Of a stretch of DNA of 64,000 nucleotides, positions 44,828 to 56,259 are shown piece after piece. Under the pieces are notes generated by a model that did no database searches, was not told where the DNA came from, and worked only from the letters and a program-made list of their open reading frames with translations. Position numbers and translations under genes: made by a program. Source of the DNA: Clonostachys chloroleuca (Eukaryota; Ascomycota; Sordariomycetes; Hypocreales; Bionectriaceae). The stretch is from positions 8,184,001-8,248,000 of the forward strand of contig JBANAY010000003.1 in NCBI GenBank assembly GCA_037952775.1, read 5' to 3'. Position 1 is the stretch's first letter. Every line of letters starts with the position of its first letter.

Positions 44828-45605
44828 TATAACTCAATTCGTTCTATACTGAATATCAGGCCCAGTAAATGAGTCGGTATCCTACCTTCCCCCAATACGA
44901 GCATACTATATGTCAAGCTTCCGGCACGCAAGAAGGGGTGTTACGCTAGAAGTAATTGGCTGTACGAGGCCGGCTAAGGGTAGTTGGAAACAACAAATAT
45001 GGGGATGGAAACCTAGTCTCGTGATGCATGTACTTGCATGAGACGCGTTATGTAAAGGCTTGATTTCCTCTATTTGTAGGCTGTCTCTAGCCCTTTTATA
45101 GATAGGTTAGGATAACTCCTGCCCAGGTCATGGCAAGGGCGATGTAAACAATGTAAAGAGTAGCTGATGATTCTTGAAGTCCATTTTGCGGTATCAATTC
45201 ATAGAATTATCCAGTCTAATTCAACTCTTACCGGGTAACCGTGCCTCTGTGCCAGCCCGTAGGATATTCCTTCCTTAAGGAACATGCCTCAAAAGTGTGT
45301 CGATTTTTTTTCATCGCCTCTTGGTGCTGAAGTTCGCCTTTATCCCGAAGAGCATCATCCATAGAAAAATTCGGGCTTCCTTTAAAGAAAGGTATAGTCC
45401 GTTGACGTCGCCATAAGAAATAACCTCAACTGAAGTCAAGCCATAAGTCCCAAATACTGTCTCGATAAATTCCCGAAATTCAGGTCTCGGTGTCTTTCCT
45501 TCATTTTCATTCTCTAGAGCGGCCCAGCACTCTTTAAAATTACAATCAGTGGTGACGAATATAGATCATTTTTAGGACGACATTCCTTCTAAAGAAGGGA
45601 GCAAG
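44828..45605. other. Intergenic region
   Basis: No gene was found between the VIT/VWA stop codon and the next damaged gene on the opposite strand. Confidence 0.35.
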
Positions 45606-47079
45606 TTAAGCTACGAAGTCGACATCAGTACAAGGTTTACCATAGCGGAGAGTAAAGTGAAAATTACTTACGAAATGCTTTGGTTCGCACGAGAAACCGA
45701 TGGACTCAAGGTTGAGACCTGAGAATTGCGGATCTATCAACTCCATATAAGGGAGATATAAGTCTCCCAAATAGTCACCGATGCCCAATACATACCGCCA
45801 ACTGTGGGCTTTGGTAGCATTTCCAGGAATCTGACGTTGGTGATGCACGAAATGTCGCAAGTCTTCTTGATGATGAGTGATGTTTTCCCACATTTTCAGT
45901 GTTACAACCGGTGCTAGATGGCTTAGGAAGAGCTCTTCCAACCTGTATATTTTGCAAATTATTTCATTGGGGATACACTCTCTACTGTGTTCGATGCAGT
46001 CCAGTCGTCATGTATCTCGAGTGTCTTCGTTTCTGTTGGGTTTGGAGGTCGCTCAACGAGCGAAGCATAAATTGATCCCAGCCTGGGCATGAGTAAAGCC
46101 CGAGGGATCGAAAGGACTGGAAATCGATTGCGCTTGCCAACTCTCGCGAAGGGGCAGATCTGACAAGAAGAGAGATCACGAAGATCGGGAAACAGATGTC
46201 TAGTTGGGTGCTAACTTGGACTCGGCGCGTTGAATAGTCGGTTAGCGAACCCACTCCCGATGGCTTCATCTTCACTGAGATCGGCAAGGAACTCGGTCTG
46301 TTGTATTCTGTCTTTGAACCGTTTCCAATCTACAAAGTGCAGATGAAGCCTTCGCAAATGCCCTGCGTTCTGCTTGATAGCGAGGGAGAGCGTAGCAATA
46401 TATACTGCACTTGGAGTCATCCAATCTATTTGCTCGAGCATACGAAAGGCTGACAAATCTATCACTTGATTAAGTTTACTGTTGAAGATTTTTCCTTGGT
46501 TTTGAAGGAGGCATTGCGATGAAGTTGCAGGGATTAACCGTCGCAGCGATTTTTGCTTCAGCGAAATAACCCCATGCGTTCCTAAGAGGGAACCAGGCAC
46601 GCACGTTCGCATCTCCCATCTGTATCTTGCATTAGTGACAACGGGGTCGGTAACGAAATGAGCACATTTGATGGGATAAACACCAATCTGAAAATCTCGA
46701 GTTACTCATCACTAAGTTCTCTCGCCATTTCTGTTAACAAGTCGTAGGGGTATTTCTCCACCAAGGTGTCATGCTTGCCACAGAATCCCTTCCGCCGCGT
46801 TACGGAATATGACTTTTCTACCGACCAATGCATTATCCGTGCATGAGGCTGGGCTAAGCTGATTGTACATAGCCCTCTCTGGCCACCATAATCGTTGTCC
46901 ACCCAACTTACGTGTGGTGGGTCGCAGATGGGCAAGTTCCCCCAGTAATACGTCCACCAATGCGTCGACAAATGTCTGTCCATTGCCCTGGCTTCGTTCT
47001 CTTTTCCCCAAAACCGAAGCGGCAGCTTGAGCTCTACGTATACATCGGCATTGGTCTTAGCCAAACGCAACATTCCCAC
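45606..47079 (-). pseudogene. Decayed F-box/LRR-like hypothetical gene
   Basis: Protein-like sequence on the minus strand jumps between all three frames without matching introns. Blocks in order: 47079-46702 (ending KYPYDLLTEMARELSD, an F-box-like motif), then after about 14 extra bases QIGVYPIKCAHFVTDPVVTN and MRTCVPGSLLGTHG through GFANRLFNAPSP (to about 46230). Next come RHLFPDLRDLSSCQIC in a second frame, then LASAIDFQSFRSLGLYSCPG in a third, TLEIHDDWTASNTVE, and EELFLSHLAPVVTLKMWENI to the stop at 45606. Leucine-spaced segments suggest leucine-rich repeats. The number of shifts and stops indicates a pseudogene. The F-box/LRR label is inferred from pattern, not established. Confidence 0.55.
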
Positions 47080-47313
47080 TCCCTACTGTCTTTCTGAGGA
47101 CGCAGCCACCCTAAATCCTTCCGGAATGACTGAGACCTACCTCATTCCTAATAGGTGGTACCTCGGTTAAATACAGGGCACTTAGGGCCCCTCTCCCAAA
47201 TGCTTAAACCTCCCCTCCCTTCTTTGAAACGCTTTTTGTTTTACTTCCTTCCCCCACACGCTGTTACTATACTTCTCTTTTCTCACAAGTCAAGCACGGT
47301 GAGTGCAAACAAC

Positions 47314-48594
47314 ATGGCGCGATTTTCGCTTGTCCCGACCGAAGTCATCGACCAGATCTTGAAATTTGTCCCAAGACCTGATCTTGCGAGCTTATGCCGC
47401 GTGAACAAATCCCTTCATCAATCTGCCGAGCGATTTCTTTACTCCACCATTGAAATAATATGGGATAAAAAGCACCAGAAACCTTCGATTGTCCCTCTGC
47501 TCCGCACACTTTTCCAGAGACCAGAGCTATTGAGCTATGTAGATGAAGTTCATCTACATGGAGCTTACTTCCCAGATGATCTAAAGCGCCCATTACTGGA
47601 TACCGCTACTGCTGATATCCCGCTCGATGAATTTATCAATACTATTAATAAGACCAAAGTAACTTACGCCGATCTCTGGGTCGAGCGCCTACGGTCGGGC
47701 AACATGGATGCATTTGCTGGTCTTTTAATTGCCAATCTTGCTAACATCAGCTATCTTGATATCACCCATAATTTCATCAATGACAATGATATTCTTAGCG
47801 AGGTCCTTCTATCTAAAGTTTTTGGCCAGCTTCCTACCTTTGGCCATCTCAAAAAGATAGTTTATACCAAGAGGTTAGATCGCAAAGTTTGGGAGAGAAA
47901 TGAGATTTCCCTATCTACAATGTCTCTCTTCTATCTACCAGCAATCACAGATATAACAGTCAGAATGTCAAATCCCGACATCTTCGAGTGGCCAGCAGAG
48001 GAGCCTACTCTTAACTACTTAACTTCACTTAATATTGGGTGGTTTGTTGAGCCCTATATGGCCCAATTATTCCCCTGTATACCAAACCTAAAATCACTTA
48101 GCTGGTCGTGGATTTATCATCAGTCTCCAAACGAAGATATGGAAGAGACCATTCTTGACTTTGATAAGATTGTTGAAATCTTATTAAATATCAAAGACTC
48201 GCTCGAGACTTTTGTCTTTTCTATGGAAATCGGGGGAGATGATTATGAGAGAGTAGTTGACGATATGGAATTCTTCGGATCTTTCAGAGGTCTACGCGAG
48301 TTTAAACAGCTCAAATCTCTCTCTATACCACTGGTATGCCTCGCAGGCTTTGGCAGCGAGCCTATCCCTCTGGAGCAATCTACTCCTGCTGGTTTAGAGG
48401 TTATTCATATCCGATGGGAAGACCTATCCGGTTTTGGAGTTGAAATTGGGTGGTATAATGGCAATCTGTTTGACCATGTTCGTCCGATGATTCAGCCCTT
48501 GGTAGAGAATTCTCCAAAACTCCACCTTCTTACTGCGGTTGGACGTACAATGGAGGTCAGGACGAAGTTGTGTGCTCCTGATTGTCATCCCTAG
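47314..48594 (+). CDS. F-box protein
   Basis: Intronless gene of 426 residues. The N-terminal F-box is clear: LVPTEVIDQILKFVPRPDLA followed by SLCRVNKSLHQSAERFLYST (about residues 5-45), the Skp1-binding module of SCF ubiquitin ligases. The remainder has leucine-spaced segments (LANISYLDITHNFI, LKKIVYTKRL, LTSLNIGW, LKSLSWSW, LKSLSIPL), suggesting a degenerate leucine-rich-repeat substrate receptor. I chose ATG 47314 (MARFSLVPTEV) because it directly precedes the F-box; an upstream in-frame ATG at 47155 would add 53 residues of unlikely composition. It is divergent from the decayed F-box-like gene. The target is unknown. Confidence 0.88.
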   Translation: MARFSLVPTEVIDQILKFVPRPDLASLCRVNKSLHQSAERFLYSTIEIIWDKKHQKPSIVPLLRTLFQRPELLSYVDEVHLHGAYFPDDLKRPLLDTATADIPLDEFINTINKTKVTYADLWVERLRSGNMDAFAGLLIANLANISYLDITHNFINDNDILSEVLLSKVFGQLPTFGHLKKIVYTKRLDRKVWERNEISLSTMSLFYLPAITDITVRMSNPDIFEWPAEEPTLNYLTSLNIGWFVEPYMAQLFPCIPNLKSLSWSWIYHQSPNEDMEETILDFDKIVEILLNIKDSLETFVFSMEIGGDDYERVVDDMEFFGSFRGLREFKQLKSLSIPLVCLAGFGSEPIPLEQSTPAGLEVIHIRWEDLSGFGVEIGWYNGNLFDHVRPMIQPLVENSPKLHLLTAVGRTMEVRTKLCAPDCHP

Positions 48595-49024
48595 TTTATG
48601 TTATGTTGACATCAAGACCAATAGTTAGGTTAAATAGCAGATAAAGGAACCAACTAAATATGCTGTTGTCCGTCTAGTGAAAACCTAACCGACCAGCCAT
48701 TCCCTCACATGGCTAGAATCCCTATTTCCTATTCTCGTGGGAAAGCCCGGTCCCGGGATGTAAATTTCTCGTTAATATCGTCATTGTATGTGTAATTAAG
48801 TACTAGTTACTTGATACTAGTTTAGTCAAGATATATCGAAATAATTAAGTAATTACAGATTACCCAGAAATAATCTGTGTTTTTTCCAATTTATAGTAAG
48901 ATGGATAATATGCTAAGAATGAATGAATAATAAATCCTTGTCTCTTGAAATGGAAATGGTAATAAAAAAATTTATACAAGAAATGAAGTCTCAAGTCTTA
49001 TCCTGATATAGCCACGTCCATGTT
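48595..49024. other. Intergenic region, partly AT-rich
   Basis: No gene was recognised. AT-rich sequence extends from about 48770 to 48980. Confidence 0.35.
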
Positions 49025-49383
49025 TTAGCTACTCTCCGCCTGCTGTGCTTTCAGTTGCACTTCGCGGTTCGCCTTCGCCCTCTCGCGGGCTTCATCCTTC
49101 TCCTTCTTTTTCTTCTCGTCCAACTCTTTCCGCATCCGCTGCTTGTGATCATCCATATACGCTTGGTAGTTTATCTTTACCTGGTTGGCCTTTGCCTTGG
49201 CTGCTGGATCTTCGCTGGTTCTCTCTGCCCACCGATTGGTTTTATCTTCTCCTTTTCTGCACCGTCGGGGCCCGGTCTGTGAATGGCAACCATGTCCATC
49301 TTCTCGTCTGGGATCTTTCCATCGTGAAGTTGGCCCAAAATGTGGACGCCCGTATAGTTACAGTTAGAGGCCTCCCTGCACAA
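49025..49383 (-). pseudogene. Coiled-coil-rich gene fragment
   Basis: The C-terminal part reads NRWAERTSEDPAAKAKANQV, then KINYQAYMDDHKQRMRKELD and a highly charged EKKKKEKDEARERAKAN helix, ending AQQAESS with TAA at 49027-49025. The segment just upstream (GVHILGQLHDGKIPDEKMDM, then VAIHRPGPDGAEKEK) is in a different frame; the switch near 49245-49260 has no intron, so an indel is likely. The family was not recognised. The charged helical composition is unlikely to arise by chance. Confidence 0.35.
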
Positions 49384-49520
49384 TCAGAAAGAGGGGCAAT
49401 CATGCTCAATACACAATTTTATGAACGAAAGGATCCCTTTATCCACCACCAGGGTACTTGGGTCGATTCCTTTGTGTCTTGAATGTGCCGCGCCAGTGAC
49501 CCCTGTTGATCGCCCTCACC

Positions 49521-50520
49521 CTAGATCAGCGAAGGTGAAGCGAACATGAGGCGTACATTGTAACCAGATGGCTGTAGCTTGATGATATCAAGTGAATATA
49601 TGCACCCGTGCTTATTCTTAATTCTTGAGTAAACAATATGTCCTTTGGAGGCAGGACAAGAGCTTTTAAAGTGGCTTGGTTGCATTTTTGGAAACATGCC
49701 GTTCAGTTTGAGCTTAAGATAATATTCAGTGACGGCCAAGCCATCCTCGGCAGATCTTCTTGCGCACTCCCTGTTCGGAGTAACTTTGAGCACGTTTATA
49801 CTGAAAGATCGTCCGGCGTAAGCATTTTCTTCTCCTAGTTGGAATATTGCGTGCCTTGTGGATCTACCAAACACGCCTTGACCAGTCGGCCAAGAGGAAC
49901 GTATAATGGTATGTCCAGGCTCTTGATGAAGTCGTAGGCGCGTTTTCTTCTAGAAGCGTTGCCGTGATTGCCACCATGATAACAGTGATGAAGCATAGTA
50001 ACCTCCCCGGGTAACAACTGCAGTTGTTTTACGTACTGGTACTGGCCCGGCAATATTGACCCAGAGACCATGACTTTATCGTAGCGTGGGCAAATTAACT
50101 CGATCGCCTGGAAGTCATTGCTGATAACGACATGATATAAATGTCTGAAACATTGAGCCAGACTCATTCGATCACATTGGTTCTCCAACTTCCATCATAC
50201 CGCCGTTAGCACTTCTTCTAATATGGAACCCGGGATTTCCATATACCTAGTTAACGACAAAGAGTACAGAATTCCGCGGGCAGCTGGTCCAACCTGCTAA
50301 CCACCATCGCCCTGGCGATCACAATTGCGGGAGGAGAGTAGTCAAGTTCAAATAGTTCTAGGAAATAACCGTTCGCAGAAGTCAAGTGACCAAATATTGG
50401 ACGAAAATTTCTAAAGAATTTGGCTTGGTAAGATATGTCTGTGTAGGGTTTTGGAATGAGCCCTGGCTTTTGAACACAGGCTGGGTCTTTAAAATAGATT
50501 GGTGCCATCGAAATGTTCAT
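49521..50520 (-). CDS. Hypothetical protein, poorly resolved exons
   Basis: Three adjacent minus-strand blocks have moderate protein character. They are 50520-50251 (ANGYFLELFELDYSPPAIVI), about 50188-49850 (MSLAQCFRHLYHVVISNDFQ, ELICPRYDKVMVSGSILPGQ, AYDFIKSLDIPLYVPLGRLV) and 49874-49521 (HIVYSRIKNKHGCIYSLDII). A GT-AG intron around 50255-50190 could join the first two. The second and third overlap in different frames with no clear intron, so one indel is likely. Family not recognised; it could be another decayed F-box-type gene. Confidence 0.3.
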
Positions 50521-51259
50521 GGATTCATTTTTACTGAATCCAACAGAAGAAAAACTGCGTGAAGAAAAACTCCTGGGCTTGTTATGAGCAGTAGGAAGAA
50601 ACTCGTACTGGCCTGAACTTGCCCCCTACCCCTTGTCCGTTGCCAGTTGTGTTTACAATCTACCAAGTTCAGGAGATTTTTTTAGCAGTCAAGGTGATAG
50701 ATAAGGAGCTCAGCAAAGAAGCCGAGTACAGAACAGTTGAAATCTCAGCACTGCTGGTTCCACATTCTAAGAGTTGCGAAGATCTGGGGCAAACAATCAA
50801 CGCGGCAACACGCCTCGGGCAATTTTAAGACGACCTAGTTCTATTCGCTCTCTCGATGAGATTATTGCTAGCTGTATCGCTTACATTACTACAGCGACTG
50901 GATAGTAAAATTTCCCCACCATGTCCTAGCATTAAAAGGGAGAAATAACAAGTGGTATCTCGGTTCTTTAACCACCTCAGTCGCCATGACTCCCAAGCCT
51001 CGAAGCTTAAAGCCAAGGCAAAATAACTATAATCCTGCCTTAATATGGGACGAATTCGGGACGGTTGATTCAATAGTCAGTCCATAGGGACAGGAAAAAA
51101 ACATCATTGCTATTTTTGCATTTCTTCTATACTGACTAGGCCGTCCATAGCCTCAAAATACACCCTTAGCCTCGAATAAGTCTCTTAATGATCTTGGTCA
51201 AGACTTTGTCTACCGTCTATCTTCGTATTCGGTAGATTGAAGCTGGTTTCTACATTGCC
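50521..51259. other. Intergenic region
   Basis: I see no gene between the hypothetical blocks and the 3' end of the RecQ gene. Confidence 0.35.
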
Positions 51260-53877
51260 TCATTTGCAAGCCTTTTCAAATTCCTTTAAAATCATCTATA
51301 TAATACATTAGTACAAGAGAGAGGGAAGAACCTAAGTAGCACATGGTAACATACCTCAAAATTATCATCCGCCATCGAGCCGAAAATGGGATGCTTGCTC
51401 AACTTCGACTTGGTTGCGCGCGGGCTAGAAATTCCAAAGGCCACTCTCGCAAGGAAAAGGGGATCGTCGCGTATCTTTGTCGCCGCCAGTACAGCGCGAA
51501 TTTGCTTCTCATCCACTGTTTTTGGTTTCGGAGTCGGCAGATGCATTGATGTGCCAGTGTAACAAGGTGTGCAGTGTCCGCAACTCTTCTTTCCGTCTGG
51601 TAGGCTCATGCCAAAGTGTTCAGCGATGAAACGTGCGAAACATGTTGGACTCGCAAGAAAGTCGAGAACACCCTGGACCCGATCAAGAGCTTGCTTCTCA
51701 CGCTTTTCGAGATCCTGATAGACTTTTCCAACCAAGTTGTCGATTTCAGTCGCAGTGTGAGGAAGACGGCTCAAAACCTTGTACTTTTGTTCAACACCAC
51801 CGACAGTAAGTTGAATGACCCCGGAATTGCTAAGGTCATTCAGAAGTCGTACAATGTCATTGCGTGAAGCACCTGTGGCATTGGTCGCTGCTTTAAGGTC
51901 GACGCCGTAATACTTCTTGGCTTTCTTCGCAAACTGGAGAACTGCCTTCGCCTCCACGGACTTGTTTGCTTTGAGAGTTGACAAATAACTCGGAGTTTCT
52001 TCAAATTTGTACGTGTTGTATTCAGGAGTAATAGCGCGAATCAAATTGAACCTCAGCTCGAGGGTGGCGTAGATGTTTCCTAGGGTGCTCTGGCGAATGT
52101 CAAATTCGGAACTTTGCGAAGCGTGGCTGACCTTGAACGTGTCTCCTGGCACAGCCTCACGTTTATCGACAAAAATCTCTTCGAGAAGAGATTGGACGGA
52201 ATGCCTAGACGGCATATCACCCCGGATAAAGCTCTCCTTAATTTTACAGTCATTCGGACAAAGATAGAGCATACAGCAACTTTGTTTACCGTCTCGACCG
52301 GCACGGCCAACTTGTTGGCAGTATTCTTCAACGGTGTTAGGCAAGTCCCAATGAATTACGTTTCGTAGGTCTATACCAGTTAGTGAAAGTACCACTGCTA
52401 TACTGAGAGAGAGATCTTTACCCGATTTATCAATGCCCATCCCGAAAGCAATGGTAGCAACGATCTTGAGTGCGTGAGTACAAGCAAAACAGAAGTTGAG
52501 CTACAGCCAACTTACTATTCGAACTTTGGAAGCCATGAACTTATCTTGGACGAGCTTCTTCTCGTCTGGTTTTCTCCCTGCATGGAAATAGTCGGCACTT
52601 AGGTTCTTCTGTTGCAGAACTCGTGCCAAGTCCTCAGCTTGCTACAAGTATTGTCAATTCAATGTAGGAACATGCATGGATTAGGCAACAAACCTTTTGC
52701 TGTGTGACATAAATGAGAGAAGAACCCGGGTGGGTTTCTAAAAATTCAAATAGAAGCTTCCTTTTTTCAGCTTCTGATGCAAGTGGAGTAGCCTCAAGGC
52801 GCAGACTATACCAATATGTAAATATAACGTCTAAGCACTTCATATTTGGTAGGCGGCCAACTTACTTCGGGCGGTAAGGAGAGGTCCGAAATACGCCATC
52901 TGCAGTGATATTGAACGTTTTGCAAACATCATCAGCAACCTTGGGTGTGGCTGTAGCTGTCAAACAGATCACGCGTTCCGCATTGATCTCTTGCACAAAC
53001 CGGGCAACTAGAATTTGTTAGCCATCGCTCATCGATGAGTTCATCTCAGCAGCCTAACCTTTCAAATAGTCCGGACGGAACGAATGTCCCCACTGGATAG
53101 AGAAATATCAGTAAGAAGAAAACAATTACAGGGTTGTCTTGCAAAGACAACATACCTCGGAGATGCAGTGAGCCTCATCCACGGCGACGAGACGAACACC
53201 TCCTTTGACTCTAGTCATACTCTCGACAAAACCTTCATTGTTAAGCCTTTCAGGGGCACAATATAATATTCGAAGCGTCCCTTGACGAATTGAGTCATAG
53301 ATCTGTTTTGTTTCTGACCAATCGTTGCTAGATACCAGCAACTCTGCAGCGATGCCCTTTTTCTTAAGCACATCGACTTGGTCTTTCATCAAGGCGATCA
53401 ATGGCGACACGACGATGGTGATCCCCGACTGGCCTGAGGCTCTCTGCTCATTTTGGCGGTCAATGTCCTCGAAGGCAATGGCCGGTATCTAATATCTCAG
53501 TCAGCTAGTCGCCCACACGCATCACGTACTTGGTCTATGCTTGCCTGATAGCACAGAGACTTGCCTGCCCCGGTGGGGAAGATAACCAGCGTGTTTTTTC
53601 CACACAGGATTCGATTGATAGCTGACTTCTGCTCGTGACGAAAATCCTTGTATTGAAATTTTTCCACAAGCAGCTTCTGTGCAAGCTGAGCTTTGGATTC
53701 GTCAAAGAGTGGGGGCTGCACTGCTGTATTGGAGGCTGGACGGGGCTTCTTGGTCGGATTTTCCGAGGCTTCCTCACCATTGCCCCTAGCACGCTTTTCG
53801 CCAGTCAATTGCAGGATATCATTCTCCGTGACTTGGTCGAAAAGGTCGTCGTCGGAAAACTCATCACCAGCGTCCAT
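51260..53877 (-). CDS. RecQ family ATP-dependent DNA helicase
   Basis: Nuclear 3'-5' DNA helicase of about 724 residues acting in recombination and genome stability. Nine exons were read, all phase-consistent: 53877-53545, 53488-53156, 53092-53059, 53007-52866, 52805-52694, 52641-52516, 52464-52422, 52370-51355 and 51295-51260. Motifs are FRHEQKSAINRIL (Q/0 motif), PTGAGKSLCYQ (Walker A), SPLIALMKDQV, DEAHCISEWGHSFRPDY, LTATATP, SLIYVTQQK, ATIAFGMGIDKSDLRNVIHW and QVGRAGRDG (motif VI). The RQC zinc-binding segment includes CCMLYLCPNDC and later KKSCGHCTPC. Intron 1 is best read with a GC donor (CAG|GCAAGC), giving CYQIPAIAFEDID; a GTACGT donor 15 bases on would add ASIDQ. The last exon encodes only MILKEFEKACK. 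Confidence 0.95.
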
Positions 53878-54378
53878 TTTATCACAAGGAGACGTCTCTC
53901 AGATGCTCATCGGAGAACACTGATGCTATTTGGTTTGCGGATGGGTTTATGAGGATGCACCGTGGCTTTGGTCACTCGATAGCGCGACATGCTACACGCC
54001 ATCCACGCGAAATCACGTGCACTTCTCAGACAACACAGATCTGCAGCTCAGCCTAACCTAGAGCTGCTAAAGTATGATTCAATTCATCTCTTTGGCTCAA
54101 CCTTGTAAATCAAGTGTTGGCGATGAGTTAGACAGGTGAGGCAAAGAATATTGTTATGCACAACTTATGCTTATTTTTAGATAATTCCAATTCAGATATA
54201 TCAGAACAATACTATTAGCTCCCATACATATACAAATGCATCATCAACTCTCCTCCATACATCCCAATACGATCGATTTGCTCCCAAAGTCTATCACCTC
54301 ACCTATATACAGCACCACAACTACGAAACCTGAAAGTAAGAACAACCAATCGATGTACTTCTATAATTGCGATGGAGC
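53878..54378. other. Intergenic region upstream of RecQ
   Basis: No gene was found. The interval contains the RecQ promoter on its left side and 3'-flanking sequence of the enoyl-CoA hydratase remnant on its right. Confidence 0.35.
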
Positions 54379-54966
54379 CTAGTTAGGTTTCTCTTTCTTA
54401 GCAAAGGCTTCTAAATCAATTTTTAGATTATTTCCTTCCAATAAAGCCTTCTTATACCGTTGCTCGATGAGTTGGCTCGACCTTTCAACACTTGCAGTCT
54501 CCCAAGAATCTCGAAGTGCTGCCCGGGTGACAATGACTGCATCGGGCGACTGGGAGGCAATTTCATTAGCGGTTTGGATGGCCTCTTCTAATAGGGAATC
54601 CTGGCTCTTGGCGACCCTCAAGAACCCAAAGTGTCCCAACTCCTCGGCCGTTAGTGTCCTTCCAGTGAGTGCAAGCTCCGAGCCTAGCTGCATCCCCAAC
54701 ACCCTAACAAGTCGTGGAAGACCGCCAGCTGCGGCGTAGAGACCTCTCTTCACCTCCGTTAGGCCAAAAGTAGCAGTTGGCGAGGCGATAACCAGATCAC
54801 TGCTTGAGATGAGCGACTAACACAGTCATGCATAGTCGGTTATGGGAACTTCTCACCAATTAAGTGCAATTTCGAATCCACCACCGAGGGCAAATCCATT
54901 TACGGCCGCGATAACGGGCTTCTTACCGACTCGCCGACTAATGCCAGAGAATCCACCACGTGGCAT
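54379..54966 (-). pseudogene. Enoyl-CoA hydratase/isomerase, N-terminal half missing
   Basis: Crotonase-fold protein whose intact C-terminal two-thirds remain. Exon a (54966-54857) reads MPRGGFSGISRRVGKKPVIA then AVNGFALGGGFEIALN. The intron 54856-54800 (GTGAGA..GCAG) joins to CDLVIASPTATFGLTEVKRG. The frame continues LYAAAGGLPRLVRVLG, LALTGRTLTAEELG and AALRDSWETASVERSSQLIE to TAG at 54379. The glycine-rich oxyanion-hole segment (ALGGGFE) and the Glu-region (TEVKRGL) are present. About 80-90 residues normally found upstream, including the first oxyanion-hole strand with CAGAD-type sequence, are not found; the DNA upstream leads straight into the 3' end of the NmrA-like gene. This is probably a 5'-truncated gene. 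It acted on acyl-CoA esters. Confidence 0.75.
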
Positions 54967-55090
54967 GTAGTGAGGAGAGAGGGTCTTATCTGAAGTTCTA
55001 GATTGGACCGGGACGGGATGCTACAGAGGTCCGAGATTAAGCTCCGAGGATCCATCATCGAAAATTGGTTACGGGAGAGACTGGTGGTTT

Positions 55091-55861
55091 TCATGGAGAC
55101 CACATCAGGGGCATCTTATGAACCCAGTCTGAAGAACCGCTCTTGTACGCATCAACCAGCCACCGAGCCAAAGCTGCTCGCTTGATCGAGGACGTCCACC
55201 CTGTTTGCCCAACATTTCCAACAAAAATTTCTCCGCTCTCACTGTCTATCTTCCAGCTAATTTCGTCCGACTCTCCTGGTATCTATGCGATGCGGAATAT
55301 AGTCCAATCTAGGTCCTCTGCAGTGTTCTGAAACAGATCCGCCAGCCCAGTCATGTTCTGGTATATGGCACTCGCAAACCGCTTCATAAAGACAAGGACC
55401 ATCGGCTGAAATATCGTCCAGATGTCGTCCTGGTGCTTGATGGACACAGTGCCCATGACGAAGATGCGTTTGATGCCGTGAGCGCGCATAGCAGGAAGCA
55501 CATGCAGGCTGTACAGCTTGGGGTACAGCTCTGGGTCGATTTTGGGATTTTTGATGTCTGGGCCGAGGAGCGAGATAACGGCCGAGCATTTCGCCATGGC
55601 AGCTGCGAGCTTTTCGTCGTCGCTGATCTCGCCTGCGATGATCTTTCCGTGCCTGTTAGTTCAGGTTGCAAACTAATATCACTCATTTTTTAGTACCTGT
55701 ATAAACTTTTGTTCCCGTATGTCATCTGGAATCTTCGATGTATTTCTGGCATATACGACCGCAGCACAGTTGTGATGAACTAGCTCTCGGAGGAGGCATA
55801 TGCCAGCCGGGCCAGTCCCGCCCAGAACGAGTACCTTGCAATGAGCCATTCGAATTTCCAT
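55091..55861 (-). pseudogene. NmrA-like NAD(P)-binding protein with in-frame TAG
   Basis: Atypical short-chain/NmrA-type NAD(P)-binding Rossmann protein of about 238 residues if read through. Exon 1 is 55861-55697 and begins, after an alternative Met, with CKVLVLGGTGPAGICLLREL, the GxxGxxG motif. Intron 55696-55643 (GTACTA..AAAG) joins to exon 2 (55642-55091). Exon 2 reads IIAGEISDDEKLAAAMAKCS, AVISLLGPDIKNPK, RIFVMGTVSIKHQDDIW and AEDLDWTIFRIA. TAG at 55285-55283 interrupts, then IPGESDEISWKIDSESGE and GWTSSIKRAALARWLVDAYK continue in the same frame to TGA at 55091. Truncation removes the last third, including the segment closing the substrate pocket. A C-to-T change is consistent with the stop. 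Confidence 0.82.
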
Positions 55862-56259
55862 GAGTCAAGCTTGGGCTTTGGTTACAATTATTGTACAGAA
55901 ACTCTTCCAATTAATGATAATTCATAGTTTTGTGCAATCAAGAGATTAGGTTCAGACTCTCAAGATTCCCGCCTATAGAGTATCCCGCGCGGGAAAGACT
56001 CCCCTCGGGGGAAGCATTTCGCGGCTAAATATTTGGGGTTTGGGTTTTCGCAAGACAAATAAATGATTTCACTGAAATAGGAATCAATCAATGATGTCCC
56101 AATTATTTGCAAAATCTATGGTGGATCAAATGGTATTTCGCTTCCTACTTATGCCTAGGTTTACTAGCAAAGATATTGGCGGGTCTAATCATTTTCTCTT
56201 TAAATTTGCCGAGGCCTCTGCTCTGCTACCCCGATGAGACATAGATCTTAGAGATAACG
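55862..56259. other. Intergenic region
   Basis: No gene was recognised. It separates the NmrA-like remnant from the 3' end of the ECM33-like remnant, both on the minus strand. Confidence 0.35.

Noticed and set aside
47155..47313. N-terminal extension of the F-box protein from an upstream ATG
   Set aside because: The 53 extra residues are of unlikely composition and the ATG at 47314 immediately precedes the F-box.
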